A stretch of 35,743 nt of DNA from CALCHX01 sp035761165 (GTDB lineage Bacteria > Gemmatimonadota > Gemmatimonadetes > Gemmatimonadales > Gemmatimonadaceae). Numbering within the stretch: the stretch's first letter is position 1; the number at the start of each line of letters is the position of its first letter. A model generated the notes under the pieces. That model worked only from the letters and a program-made list of their open reading frames with translations, was not told the DNA's origin and made no database searches. The DNA lies in contig DASTRO010000341.1 in NCBI GenBank assembly GCA_035761165.1, forward strand, positions 1 to 35,743, written 5' to 3'. Below, piece after piece: positions 15,435 to 23,927 of this stretch. The translations under genes were made by a program, and so were the position numbers.

Positions 15435-16300
15435 ATCCGCTCGTGCAGCAGCGCCACGAAGTCGATCGGCCGCTGCGCGACGCCCATGCCGGCGTCCTTG
15501 AACGCCTGGATCTTCTCGGCCGCCGTGCCCGAGGAGCCGGAGATGATCGCGCCGGCGTGGCCCATGCGCCGCCCCGGCGGTGCGGTCTGGCCGGCGATGA
15601 AGCCGACGACCGGCTTCGTCATGTGCTCCTTGACGAACTGCGCGGCCTCCTGCTCGTCGGTGCCGCCGATCTCGCCCATCATCGCGACGGCCTTCGTCTG
15701 CGGGTCCGCCTCGAAGGCCTTCAGCACGTCGATGAAGTTGGTGCCGTTGATCGGGTCGCCGCCGATGCCCACGCAGGTGCTCTGGCCGATGCCGGCGCGC
15801 GTCAGCTGGTAGACCACCTCATAGGTGAGCGTGCCGGAGCGGCTGACGACGCCGACCGAGCCGGGGGTGCAGATGCGACCCGGGATGATCCCCACCTTGG
15901 ACTGGCCCGGCGTGATGAGGCCCGGGCAGTTGGGGCCGACGAGGCGCGCGCCCTTCTCCTTCACGAACGGGTAGACGAGGGTCATGTCGAGCACCGGCAC
16001 GCCCTCGGTGATGCAGACGATGAGCTGCACCCCCGCGTCGGCCGCCTCCATCATGGCGTCGGCCGCGTACATCGGCGGCACGTAGATGACGCTCGTGTTG
16101 GCGCCCGTCTCCTTCACCGCGTCGGCGACGGTGTTGAAGATCGGCACGGTGCCGTCGAAGCGCTGGCCGCCCTTGCCCGGCGTGACGCCGGCGACGACCT
16201 GCGTGCCGTACTCCATCATCTGCTTCGCGTGGAACGAGCCGTCGCGGCCCGTGATCCCCTGCACGACGAGCTTCGTGCCCTTGTCGATGAAGACGCTCAC
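15431..16300 (-). CDS. sucD: Succinyl-CoA synthetase alpha subunit SucD
   Basis: Alpha subunit of the TCA-cycle enzyme that makes ATP or GTP from succinyl-CoA. The 289 residues match E. coli SucD. The CoA-binding Rossmann region comes first (QGITGRDGSFHAKQM), followed by the family motif VGPNCPGLITPG. The phosphorylated His248 lies in GHAGAIISGSSGTA. The GTG start at 16300 overlaps the sucC stop in a GTGA, which would help balance subunit production. Confidence 0.97.
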   Translation of the reverse strand: MSVFIDKGTKLVVQGITGRDGSFHAKQMMEYGTQVVAGVTPGKGGQRFDGTVPIFNTVADAVKETGANTSVIYVPPMYAADAMMEAADAGVQLIVCITEGVPVLDMTLVYPFVKEKGARLVGPNCPGLITPGQSKVGIIPGRICTPGSVGVVSRSGTLTYEVVYQLTRAGIGQSTCVGIGGDPINGTNFIDVLKAFEADPQTKAVAMMGEIGGTDEQEAAQFVKEHMTKPVVGFIAGQTAPPGRRMGHAGAIISGSSGTAAEKIQAFKDAGMGVAQRPIDFVALLHERM

Positions 16301-17442
16301 TTGGCCGCCCCCCCCGTCGCGAGCTGCACGGCCTTCTGCACGGCCGCGTCCATGTCCGTCATGGCGGCGAAGCCGTTCTCCTCCAGGATCTGCACCGCGA
16401 TCTCCTCGTTCGTGCCGGTGAGGCGGATGACGATCGGCACCGTGAGCGGGTTCTCCTTCGTCGCGGTGACGATGCCGTTGGCCACGTCGTCGGTGCGCGT
16501 GATGCCGCCGAAGATGTTGAACAGGATGGCCTTCACGTTCGGGTCGGCGGTGATGATGCGGAGCGCGTTCACCACCTTCTCGGGGTTCGACGAGCCGCCG
16601 ATGTCGAGGAAGTTGGCCGGCTCCCCGCCGTAGTACTTCACGAGGTCCATCGTCGCCATCGCCAGCCCGGCGCCGTTGACCACGCAGCCGACGTTGCCGT
16701 CCAGCTTGATGAACGTGAGGTTGGCCTTGCGCGCCTCCACCTCGCTCGCCGCCTCGCTGCTCTCGTCGCGCAGCGCCTCGAGCTCCGGGTGGCGATCCAG
16801 CTCGTTGTCGTCGATCACCATCTTGCCGTCCACCGCCAGCAGCTCGTTCTGCGGCGTGACGACGAGCGGGTTGATTTCCGCCAGCGACGCGCCGCTCTGC
16901 ATGAAGGCGGTGTAGAGCTGCTGCATGATCTTCGCGGCCCCGCGCGCGAGCTTCGCGTCGTCATAGAGGAAGAAGCCCATGCGCATCGCCTGGAACGGGC
17001 GCAGCCCGTAGCGCGTGTCGACCGGCAGGTAGAGGATCTTCTCGGGCGTGGTGGCGGCCACCTCCTCGATGTCGATGCCGCCGGCAGCGCTCACCATGAA
17101 GACGGGCTTCTTGGTCGCCCGGTCGACGATGATCCCGACGTACGCCTCGGAGCCGATGTCGGCGGCCTCGGTGACGAGGACCTTCTCGACGGTGAGCCCC
17201 TTGATCTGCATCCCGAGGATGGCCGAGGCCTTCTCCTTCGCCGCCGCCGGGGTGGCGCAGTACTTCACGCCGCCGGCCTTGCCGCGCCCGCCGGCGTGCA
17301 CCTGCGCCTTCACCATCACCGGCTTCCCGTACCGCGCGGCGATCTCCTCCGCCTCTTCCGGCGTCGTGGCGATCTCACCCGGTGGCACCGGCACGCCGGC
17401 GGCCCGGAAGATCTCCTTCGCCTGATACTCGTGGATGTTCAC
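16297..17442 (-). CDS. sucC: Succinyl-CoA synthetase beta subunit SucC
   Basis: Beta subunit with the ATP-grasp fold and the succinate site. I chose the GTG at 17442, giving 381 residues that begin NIHEYQAKEIF, the standard SucC N-terminus. A longer reading frame upstream is a shadow of the carbamate kinase gene. The conserved KAQVHAGGRGKAGGVK loop is at residues 44-59. AEINPLVV and the phosphate-binding FNIFGGITRTDDVANGI follow in order. The start overlaps the carbamate kinase stop in a GTGA. Nucleotide specificity was not determined. Confidence 0.97.
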   Translation of the reverse strand: MNIHEYQAKEIFRAAGVPVPPGEIATTPEEAEEIAARYGKPVMVKAQVHAGGRGKAGGVKYCATPAAAKEKASAILGMQIKGLTVEKVLVTEAADIGSEAYVGIIVDRATKKPVFMVSAAGGIDIEEVAATTPEKILYLPVDTRYGLRPFQAMRMGFFLYDDAKLARGAAKIMQQLYTAFMQSGASLAEINPLVVTPQNELLAVDGKMVIDDNELDRHPELEALRDESSEAASEVEARKANLTFIKLDGNVGCVVNGAGLAMATMDLVKYYGGEPANFLDIGGSSNPEKVVNALRIITADPNVKAILFNIFGGITRTDDVANGIVTATKENPLTVPIVIRLTGTNEEIAVQILEENGFAAMTDMDAAVQKAVQLATGGAAK

Positions 17443-18398
17443 GAACGCTCCGCTGTGATTGTCGTTCCGGCCTCGCCGCGCACCGCCTCGCGGCCGCGAC
17501 TCAGCTCGGTGATGATCGCGCGGCCGCCTCCCCGCCGCACGAAGTCCGTCGCGGCGTGCACCTTCGGCGCCATGCTGCCCGCGCCGAACGCACCCGCCGC
17601 CTCCAGCCGCTCCGCCTCGGCCACGCTGAGCCGCGGCAGCGGCCGCGCCCGCGGCGTCCCCCACTCCACGTAGACGGCGTCCACGTCGGTGAGGATGAGC
17701 AGCAGCTCGGCCCCCAGCTCGTGCGCGAGCACGGCGGCGGCCAGATCCTTGTCCACCACGACGTCCATCCCCTCCAGCCCGCGCGCCGCGTCCACGTAGA
17801 CGGGCACGCCGCCCCCGCCGCAGCAGACCACGATGATGTCCTGCGCCAGCAGCGCGCGCACGGCCGGGAGGTCGTGGATGGCCTGCGGTCGCGGGCTGGC
17901 CACCACGCGCCGCAGCCGCCCACGCCCGTCACGTCGCAGCTGGTCGCCCGCCGCGGCCAGCGCCGCGGCGCGCTCCGCCACCACCTCGTGCCCGATGAAC
18001 TTGCTCGGCTCGGCGAGCGCCGGGTCGTCCGGGTCCACGAGCACCTGCGTGATGAGCGTGGCCACCCGACGCGCGCTGCCGGCGCGCGCCAGCGCGTTCT
18101 CGAGCGACTGCTGGATCATGTAGCCGATCCAGCCCGCGGTCGCGGCGACGAGCACGCCCAGTGGCAGCGGCGCCGCCAGCTCGCGGGCGACCTCGTTGCG
18201 CAGCAGCTCGTCGCCCACCTGCGGCCCGTTGCCGTGCACGAGGCACACGCCCCACCCGTCGAGCGCCAGATCCACCACGGGTTGCAGACTCTCCCGGGTG
18301 TGCCGGAACTGCGCGGCGATGGTCGATTCCGCGCCGGACGGGGCGAGAGCGTTGCCGCCGAGGGCGATCACCGCGGTCCGAGAGAGTTCCGGTGGCAT
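17439..18398 (-). CDS. arcC: Carbamate kinase
   Basis: Interconverts carbamoyl phosphate plus ADP with carbamate plus ATP. The 319 residues match the family. ALGGNAL (12-18) binds phosphate, HGNGPQVGDELLR follows, and the later RRVVASPRPQAI, CCGGGGVPV and VDKDLAAAVLA segments are specific to carbamate kinases within the amino-acid kinase superfamily. The C-terminal GSMAPKVHAA is also conserved. No arginine deiminase, ornithine carbamoyltransferase or agmatine/allantoin gene is in the window, so its pathway role is unclear. It is the first gene after a promoter-like site and is coupled to sucC by a GTGA overlap. Confidence 0.92.
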   Translation of the reverse strand: MPPELSRTAVIALGGNALAPSGAESTIAAQFRHTRESLQPVVDLALDGWGVCLVHGNGPQVGDELLRNEVARELAAPLPLGVLVAATAGWIGYMIQQSLENALARAGSARRVATLITQVLVDPDDPALAEPSKFIGHEVVAERAAALAAAGDQLRRDGRGRLRRVVASPRPQAIHDLPAVRALLAQDIIVVCCGGGGVPVYVDAARGLEGMDVVVDKDLAAAVLAHELGAELLLILTDVDAVYVEWGTPRARPLPRLSVAEAERLEAAGAFGAGSMAPKVHAATDFVRRGGGRAIITELSRGREAVRGEAGTTITAERS

Positions 18399-18416
18399 AC
18401 GAGGGGTCAGCCTGGC

Positions 18417-18445
18417 AACCTACCGAGCCCGGGTGGCGCGGGCAA
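18417..18445 (-). promoter_or_regulatory. Promoter of the arcC-sucC-sucD-CBS unit
   Basis: On the minus strand a -35 TTGCCC (18440-18445) and a -10 TAGGTT (18417-18422) are 17 bases apart, with the arcC ATG 18 bases after the -10. CGGTAGGTTGCCAGGCT (18409-18425) matches 14 of 17 bases at the yceD promoter. The leader would be very short, with no clear ribosome-binding site. The rest of the gap (18399-18479) holds nothing else that I recognise. Confidence 0.5.
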
Positions 18446-18479
18446 GGCGACGCGGTCGCAGCACCCGACCGGCGCGAGG

Positions 18480-20957
18480 TCAGCGGCCGCGACCGCCGAG
18501 CACGCGGCCCAGGCGGTCGAATGCGTCACCGAAGGCACGCCAGTCCGCGCGCTGCAGCGCGTCGCGCATGGCCCGCCAGAGCGCGGCGGGATCGTCCGGC
18601 AGCTCGCTGTTCGTGGGCGGAGCCACACCGAGCGCCTCGGCGAGTGACGTGCCGGCGTGCAGCGAGTCGCCGGCGAGGAGGGTCACCGCGGCCAGCGTGG
18701 GCGGCCCGTCGCGGCGGGCGCCGTACGCCGCCCGGAGGAGCGCGACGCCGTCGCCCACCGGCAGCACGCGCACCTCGTCGTACGCCAGGTCGGCGGCGTC
18801 GCGCGCGCCCGACGCGCCCGCGCTCCCGGCGCTCGCCGCGGCCACGTCGCGGAGCGTGTCGGCGAGCGCGGGCCACGCCGCCGCGGGGGGCGTGACCGGC
18901 ACGGCGACGGTGCGCGACTCCGCGCCCCCGGTGCCGATCACGAGGAGGCGGAGCCGCTCGTCCGCGCGTCCGACGAGGGGGAGCCCGACGGCCAGCGTCC
19001 CCTCTCGGGGCAGGAGGAAGGGCAGCAGCGTCGAATTGGTCGCCGCGCTGTCGCCCGGCTCGCGCTCCCGGTCGGGGAGCCGGAGCGCGTTGGGCGGCTC
19101 GGTCGCCCCGCCGGCGGTGGCCAGGGCGACCGTCTGCGCGACGATCCCTTCCACGGGAGGAGGAACGGCCGACCGCAGCGCCGGCGGCGCGGTGCGCCAG
19201 TCGTGGAAGAGCCGCCCGAAGCGCGCCATCCAGCTCGCCGCCAGCGGATCCGGCTGTGGTGCGCGATAGATCCGCACGCGTCCGGTGTGCGCGTTCGCAA
19301 TCGCCGTCGCCGCATGGCGGAAGAACTTGACCCCGCTCGTCTCGGTGCCGCCGCTCCGGACGCGGAGCGGCTGGCTGAGGGGGTAGGTGGCGGACATCGA
19401 GTAGAGCTGCACCACCCAGTAGAGGGAGTCCGCCAGCAGGAGAGGCGTCGGTCGAGCCGCCTGGCGGAAGGCGGGCGCGAGCCGGCCGACGCGCTCCTGC
19501 AGCCCGCGGTGGTCGACGAAGCGTCGCGGCACGGCGTCGCCCCGCCCGTCCACGAAGACGCGGAGATTCTGTACCGCGAGCGCGTGCGCCAGCCGCTGCC
19601 ATCCGGAGCGCAGTGGCGGCGCGGCCAGCACTCCCGCCGCGTCGTCCACCACGACGTAGCCCGCGGCGTCGGGCTGCACGAGCACCCGCGGCAGCTCGTG
19701 CGTGGCGAGGCGCGGCGTGCCGCTCGCCGGGTCGACGTCGCTCGCGCCGGCCACCACCGCCACCCACGGCGTGCCGTCGTCGGCATCGGCGGCGGTCTCC
19801 CGCGCGGCCAGCACCGCCTCCAGCCGGCCAGTCGCGTCGGGGCGCCAGCCGACGGGCGCCACGACGTCGCGCCGACGGCCCCCCTGCTCCACCGCGGCCA
19901 CCAGCGTCGCCTCGTCCCACACGGAGACGTGCCCGCCGAGCGCCGCCAGATCGGGGAACGCGAGCGTGGAGTCGGGCTCCTCCAGCCCGCCGCGGACGCC
20001 GTACGCCCGCTGGGTGAAGCGCGCGCGCGTCCCCAGGTAGGGCTCCTCGGTGATCGCCGGGGAGAGCGTCCGCGCGTTCCAGCGGATGAGCAGCCGCGCT
20101 ACCGGCTGCAGCCCGACGGCGGCCACGATGGCCAGCGCGACGCCGGCCAGTGCCAGACGTACCTGGCCCACGTAGCCGGCCCAGAAGACCATGACGGCGC
20201 AGGCCGCGGTGATCAGCGCCAGCACGAAGAGCGGGGCCAGCGCGTGATGCTCCACGTAGCCGAAGTAGCCGGCGGGCCCGCCGTCCACGAGCAGGCGGAA
20301 GCGCTCGAGCCGGTAGCTCCATGCCAGGAGGAGGAGCAGCAGCCCGGCGAGCACCGCGAGGTGGCGCCGGACGTAGCCGGCCACGCGCAGGGCGCCGCGC
20401 TCCCAGCGCAGGCTGGAGGTGAGCGCGTAGAGCGTGACGACGAGCGCGCTGACGAGCACCAGCGCCAGCTGCGCCCATGCGTACCAGGCGCGCTCGAGCG
20501 GGAGCAGCGCCGTCCAGAAGGCGAAGTCCTTGATGAAGTACGGATCGGTCTCCCGGAACGGCGTGGCGTAGCGGGCCACGGCGAGCGTCGTCCAGTCGTC
20601 CTGCGCCAGCGCGAGCAGCGCGCCCACGCCGACCGAGACGAGCGCCGCGCCGCCGACGAGCAGGCGGCCCGGCACCTCGGCGTCGATCTCCAGGTTGGCG
20701 ACGCGCCGTGGGACGACGAGCTTGAGCACCGACACGCGCACCGCGAGCAGGTTGGCGAAGACGAAGCCCGTGCCGGCCAGCCACGCGCTGCCGCGCAGGA
20801 GCAGCGTGTTCACGACCTTAGCGCGCCAGAGCCCGGCGGCGTCGAGCGCCGCGTACCAGGCGTAGTCCGCATAGAGCGCCGCCGCGACGCGTCCCACCAG
20901 GAGGAGCGCCGCGGCGGCGAGGGCGACGAGCAGCAGGCGCCGCTTCGTCACGCGCAC
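18480..20957 (-). CDS. UPF0182 family large membrane protein
   Basis: Family of unknown function (COG1615). The chosen GTG at 20957 lies two bases below the phosphomutase stop and gives 825 residues; the GTG at 20951 is an equally possible start. The first third has about seven hydrophobic segments beginning KRRLLLVALAAAALL. Between two of them lies the family-typical stretch in which a short amphipathic segment contains DPYFIKDFAFW. The remaining two thirds form a large soluble region, presumably outside the membrane, with the conserved NxRxFxDxR-like sequence (VQNLRVFVDGRGD) and LYSMSATYPLS. The last 110 residues include an Ala/Gly/Ser-rich linker and a C-terminal helix pair. Nothing nearby identifies a job. 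Confidence 0.82.
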   Translation of the reverse strand: MRVTKRRLLLVALAAAALLLVGRVAAALYADYAWYAALDAAGLWRAKVVNTLLLRGSAWLAGTGFVFANLLAVRVSVLKLVVPRRVANLEIDAEVPGRLLVGGAALVSVGVGALLALAQDDWTTLAVARYATPFRETDPYFIKDFAFWTALLPLERAWYAWAQLALVLVSALVVTLYALTSSLRWERGALRVAGYVRRHLAVLAGLLLLLLAWSYRLERFRLLVDGGPAGYFGYVEHHALAPLFVLALITAACAVMVFWAGYVGQVRLALAGVALAIVAAVGLQPVARLLIRWNARTLSPAITEEPYLGTRARFTQRAYGVRGGLEEPDSTLAFPDLAALGGHVSVWDEATLVAAVEQGGRRRDVVAPVGWRPDATGRLEAVLAARETAADADDGTPWVAVVAGASDVDPASGTPRLATHELPRVLVQPDAAGYVVVDDAAGVLAAPPLRSGWQRLAHALAVQNLRVFVDGRGDAVPRRFVDHRGLQERVGRLAPAFRQAARPTPLLLADSLYWVVQLYSMSATYPLSQPLRVRSGGTETSGVKFFRHAATAIANAHTGRVRIYRAPQPDPLAASWMARFGRLFHDWRTAPPALRSAVPPPVEGIVAQTVALATAGGATEPPNALRLPDREREPGDSAATNSTLLPFLLPREGTLAVGLPLVGRADERLRLLVIGTGGAESRTVAVPVTPPAAAWPALADTLRDVAAASAGSAGASGARDAADLAYDEVRVLPVGDGVALLRAAYGARRDGPPTLAAVTLLAGDSLHAGTSLAEALGVAPPTNSELPDDPAALWRAMRDALQRADWRAFGDAFDRLGRVLGGRGR

Positions 20958-20958
20958 G

Positions 20959-22326
20959 TCACACCTGCACGCCCTGCGCGCGCAGCCACGCCTCCATCTC
21001 GCCGCGGATCGCCGCCAGGCGATCGGCGTCGCGCGCCTCGAATCGGCAGACGAGCACCGGCTGCGTGTTGGAGGCACGGATCAGCCCCCACCCGTCGCCG
21101 AAGAGCACGCGCACGCCGTCGACGTCGATCACGTCGTGCGTCGCGCGGAAGTGGCGCGCGGCCTCCTCCACCAGCGCGAACTTGCGCTCCTCGGGCACGT
21201 CGACGCGGATCTCGGGAGTGGAGACGAACTTCGGCACGTCGGCGAGCAGCTCGCTCACGCTCCGTCCGCTCGCCGCCACGATGCGCAGCAGCCGCGCCGC
21301 GCCGTAGAGCGCGTCGTCGTGGCCGTAGAAGCCCTCCCGGAAGAACATGTGGCCCGACATCTCGCCGGCCAGCGGTGCGCCGGTGGCGGCCATCTTGTCC
21401 TTGATCAGCGAATGCCCGGTCTTCCACATCACCGGCGTGCCGCCGGCCCGCTCCACCGCCCAGGGGAGCGCCTGCGAGCACTTCACGTCGAAGATGATCG
21501 GCTGCCCGGCGCCGGTGCGCTGCAGCACGTCGCGCGCGTAGAGGATCAGGACGTGGTCGCCCCAGACGATCTCCCCACGGTCGTCGATGACGCCGATCCG
21601 GTCGGCGTCGCCATCGAAGGCGATCCCCAGGTCGGCCCCGCGCTCCCGCACGGCGGCGATGACGTCGGTGAGATTCTCGACGACGGTCGGATCCGGGTGG
21701 TGGTTGGGGAAGGTGCCGTCGCTCTCGCAGAAGAGATAGGTGGCGTCGACGCCCAGCCGATCGAAGAGCTGGCCGGCCACGAGCGAGCCGGCGCCGTTGC
21801 CACAGTCCACGACCACCGTCAGCCGCCGCGCCAGCGGTCCGGTACGTTCGACCACGTCGTCCACGTAGCGATCGACGATCGCCTCGGCCCGCACCACGCC
21901 GCGGCGGGGCGCCTCCGCGCCGGGCACGCGCGCCAGCTCGAAGAGCCGCTGGATCTCGTCGCCGTGCAGCGACTGGCGGCCGACGCAGAGCTTAAAGCCG
22001 TTGTACTCGGGCGGGTTGTGCGACCCGGTGATCTGGATGCCGCCGACCACGTCCAGATGATGGAGGCTCCAGTAGACGAGCGGCGTGGGCACGACGCCGA
22101 CGTCGACCACGTCCAGCCCGCCGACGGTGAGCCCGGCGACGAGGGCGTCCCGCAGCTCCGGGCCGCTCGGCCGGTTGTCGCGCCCCACGGCCACCGCGCC
22201 GGCGCGGCCCTGCGCCGCCAGGTACGCCGCGTAGCCGCGGCCGATGGCGTGGGCCGCGGCCGGGGTGAGGTCGCGGCCGACGATGCCGCGGATGTCGTAC
22301 TGGCGGAAGATTCCCTGGCTGAGCAC
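20959..22326 (-). CDS. manB: Phosphomannomutase/phosphoglucomutase
   Basis: Alpha-D-phosphohexomutase that interconverts the 1- and 6-phosphates of mannose or glucose, feeding nucleotide sugars for envelope polysaccharide. The 455 residues match the four-domain family. It begins FRQYDIRGIVGRDLTP. The phosphoserine is Ser102 in QITGSHNPPEYNG. The magnesium loop is FDGDADRIG (Asp238, Asp240, Asp242). The sugar-specificity loop is GEMSGHMFF, and the phosphate-binding RASNTQPVL is in domain 4. GEMSGH favours the dual PMM/PGM type over phosphoglucosamine mutase. The start is a GTG at 22326, 61 bases after nuoN, with a strong hairpin between. Confidence 0.92.
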   Translation of the reverse strand: MLSQGIFRQYDIRGIVGRDLTPAAAHAIGRGYAAYLAAQGRAGAVAVGRDNRPSGPELRDALVAGLTVGGLDVVDVGVVPTPLVYWSLHHLDVVGGIQITGSHNPPEYNGFKLCVGRQSLHGDEIQRLFELARVPGAEAPRRGVVRAEAIVDRYVDDVVERTGPLARRLTVVVDCGNGAGSLVAGQLFDRLGVDATYLFCESDGTFPNHHPDPTVVENLTDVIAAVRERGADLGIAFDGDADRIGVIDDRGEIVWGDHVLILYARDVLQRTGAGQPIIFDVKCSQALPWAVERAGGTPVMWKTGHSLIKDKMAATGAPLAGEMSGHMFFREGFYGHDDALYGAARLLRIVAASGRSVSELLADVPKFVSTPEIRVDVPEERKFALVEEAARHFRATHDVIDVDGVRVLFGDGWGLIRASNTQPVLVCRFEARDADRLAAIRGEMEAWLRAQGVQV

Positions 22327-22349
22327 GAGGATCGGGTCGGGGGACGCCT

Positions 22350-22381
22350 CGGGCGGCCGGGCGCGAGGCCCGTGCCGCCCG
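22350..22381 (-). terminator. Strong hairpin after the nuo operon
   Basis: An inverted repeat pairs 8 bp (CGGGCGGC/GCCGCCCG) plus a further 5 bp (CGGGC/GCCCG) across one bulged base, with a 5-base loop, all G-C pairs. It lies 6 bases after the nuoN stop and 23 bases before the next start. No T-run follows, so it may be a non-canonical terminator, a barrier protecting the nuo transcript from 3' exonucleases, or an element that lowers phosphomutase expression. Confidence 0.55.
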
Positions 22382-22387
22382 GGAGGC

Positions 22388-23926
22388 TCACGGCGTGCGG
22401 GCGACGGCGGCGCGGGCCGCGTCCAGCGTGCCCTGCAGCGCGCTGCGATTCATCGCGCGCAGGACCTGCGTCGGCGCGAAGCCGAAGATGAGGATCAGGG
22501 CCGCCGAGACGGTGAGCACCGTGCCCGTGAGCCGGCCCAGGCGCGCCGGCACCACCGCCTCCGGCGCGCGCGGCCGCATGAACATCACGGCCACCACGTA
22601 GAGATAGTAGCCGGCCGAGATGACGCTCGTCACGACGAGCACCACGGCCAGCCGCGTCTGCGGGGCGGCGCCGCCGCGCAGCGCCGCCTGGAGCATGTAC
22701 CACTTGGCGAAGAAGCCGATTCCGCCGAAGACCGGAAAGCCGAGCAGCGCCAGCATGAAGGTGCTCATCGCCAGCGTCAGCCCGGGGCGGACCGTCCACA
22801 GCCCGCCGAGATCCTCGATCTGCAGGTTGCGGTCGCCGCGCGTGCCGAGCGCCGAGAGCACGGCGAAGGCGCCCATCGTCGCCAGCGTGTAGGCGAAGAG
22901 GTAGAAGAGGAGCGCCCCCGAGCCGGTGATGCCCGTGGCCGGGCCCCGGCCGACGCCCACCACCACGGCGACGAGGAGGTAGCCGGCGTGGGCGATGCTG
23001 GAGTAGGCCAGCATGCGCTTGAGGTTGCGCTGCGCCAGCGCGACGACGTTGCCCACGACCATGGTGATGGCGGCCAGCCACCAGAGCGCGAAGTGCCACT
23101 CCACCAGCGCCGCGCCGAAGGCCTCGACGAAGATGCGCATGAAGGCGGCGAGCGCCGCTGCCTTCACCGTGGCCGCCATGAAGGCGGTGACCGGCGTCGG
23201 CGCGCCTTCGTACGCGTCGGGTGCCCACATGTGGAAGGGCGCCGCCGCCACCTTGAAGCCGAAGCCGACCACGAGCAGCGCCAGCCCGGGCTTCACCAGC
23301 GGATTGGCGAGCCCGCCGGCCTCGAGCGCGGCGGTGATGCCGGCGTAGCCGGTGGTGCCGGTCGCGCCGTAGATCAGCGCCGCGCCGTAGAGCAGGAAGC
23401 CGGTCGAGAAGGCGCCGAGGAGGAAGTACTTCAGCGCCCCCTCAGCCGAGCGCGCGCTGCGGCGGTTCGTGGCCACGAGCACGTACGTGGCGACGGACAT
23501 CAGCTCGATGCCCAGGAAGACGAGCGTCAGGTCGCGCGCCGCGACGAGCAGCATCATCCCCGACGTCGCGAGCAGGACGAGCACGTGCGACTCGGCGGTC
23601 AGGATCTCCTCGCGCGCCTGGTACTCGATGGACATGAGCAGCGTGAGCACGGCGCCCACCAGGATCACGGCGTCCGCCGCCCAGCGGAAGTCGTCCACGG
23701 CGATCGGGCCGGCCGCCGCCGTGTCGCCGCGCATGCCCATGTACACGACCGTGGCCAGCGTCAGCAGGGCGACCACCACGGCCCCCACGCCGACGGTGCG
23801 CTGGTGCTCCACGCTCGCCGGCCGCCAGGCGGCGACGAGCAGGAGGATCATCGCGCCGATCGCCAGGACGAGGTCGGGCAGCAGGGCCACGAGCAGCGAC
23901 CCCGGCTGCGTCAGGTCGATGGGCAT
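22388..23926 (-). CDS. nuoN: NADH-quinone oxidoreductase subunit N
   Basis: Antiporter-like proton-pumping subunit in the membrane arm of complex I. The 512 residues give about 14 hydrophobic segments. The key acidic residue is in LGIELMSVATYVLVA. The broken-helix region has HMWAPDAYEGAPTPVTAFM followed by the Lys-bearing ATVKAAALAA. A later Lys is in RNLKRMLAYSSIAHAGYLL. This is the last gene of the operon; its ATG is one base after the nuoM stop, and the strong hairpin follows its stop. Confidence 0.96.
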   Translation of the reverse strand: MPIDLTQPGSLLVALLPDLVLAIGAMILLLVAAWRPASVEHQRTVGVGAVVVALLTLATVVYMGMRGDTAAAGPIAVDDFRWAADAVILVGAVLTLLMSIEYQAREEILTAESHVLVLLATSGMMLLVAARDLTLVFLGIELMSVATYVLVATNRRSARSAEGALKYFLLGAFSTGFLLYGAALIYGATGTTGYAGITAALEAGGLANPLVKPGLALLVVGFGFKVAAAPFHMWAPDAYEGAPTPVTAFMAATVKAAALAAFMRIFVEAFGAALVEWHFALWWLAAITMVVGNVVALAQRNLKRMLAYSSIAHAGYLLVAVVVGVGRGPATGITGSGALLFYLFAYTLATMGAFAVLSALGTRGDRNLQIEDLGGLWTVRPGLTLAMSTFMLALLGFPVFGGIGFFAKWYMLQAALRGGAAPQTRLAVVLVVTSVISAGYYLYVVAVMFMRPRAPEAVVPARLGRLTGTVLTVSAALILIFGFAPTQVLRAMNRSALQGTLDAARAAVARTP

Positions 23927-23927
23927 G

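Noticed and set aside
18399..18479. Possible terminator after the UPF0182 gene
   Set aside because: The gap is GC-rich with short complementary stretches, but I found no stable stem of useful length and no T-run.
18657..21404. Long plus-strand open frame of 915 codons opposite the UPF0182 gene
   Set aside because: Same antisense artefact: low-complexity Arg/Ala/Gly/His content and no recognisable motif, while the minus-strand frame has family features.
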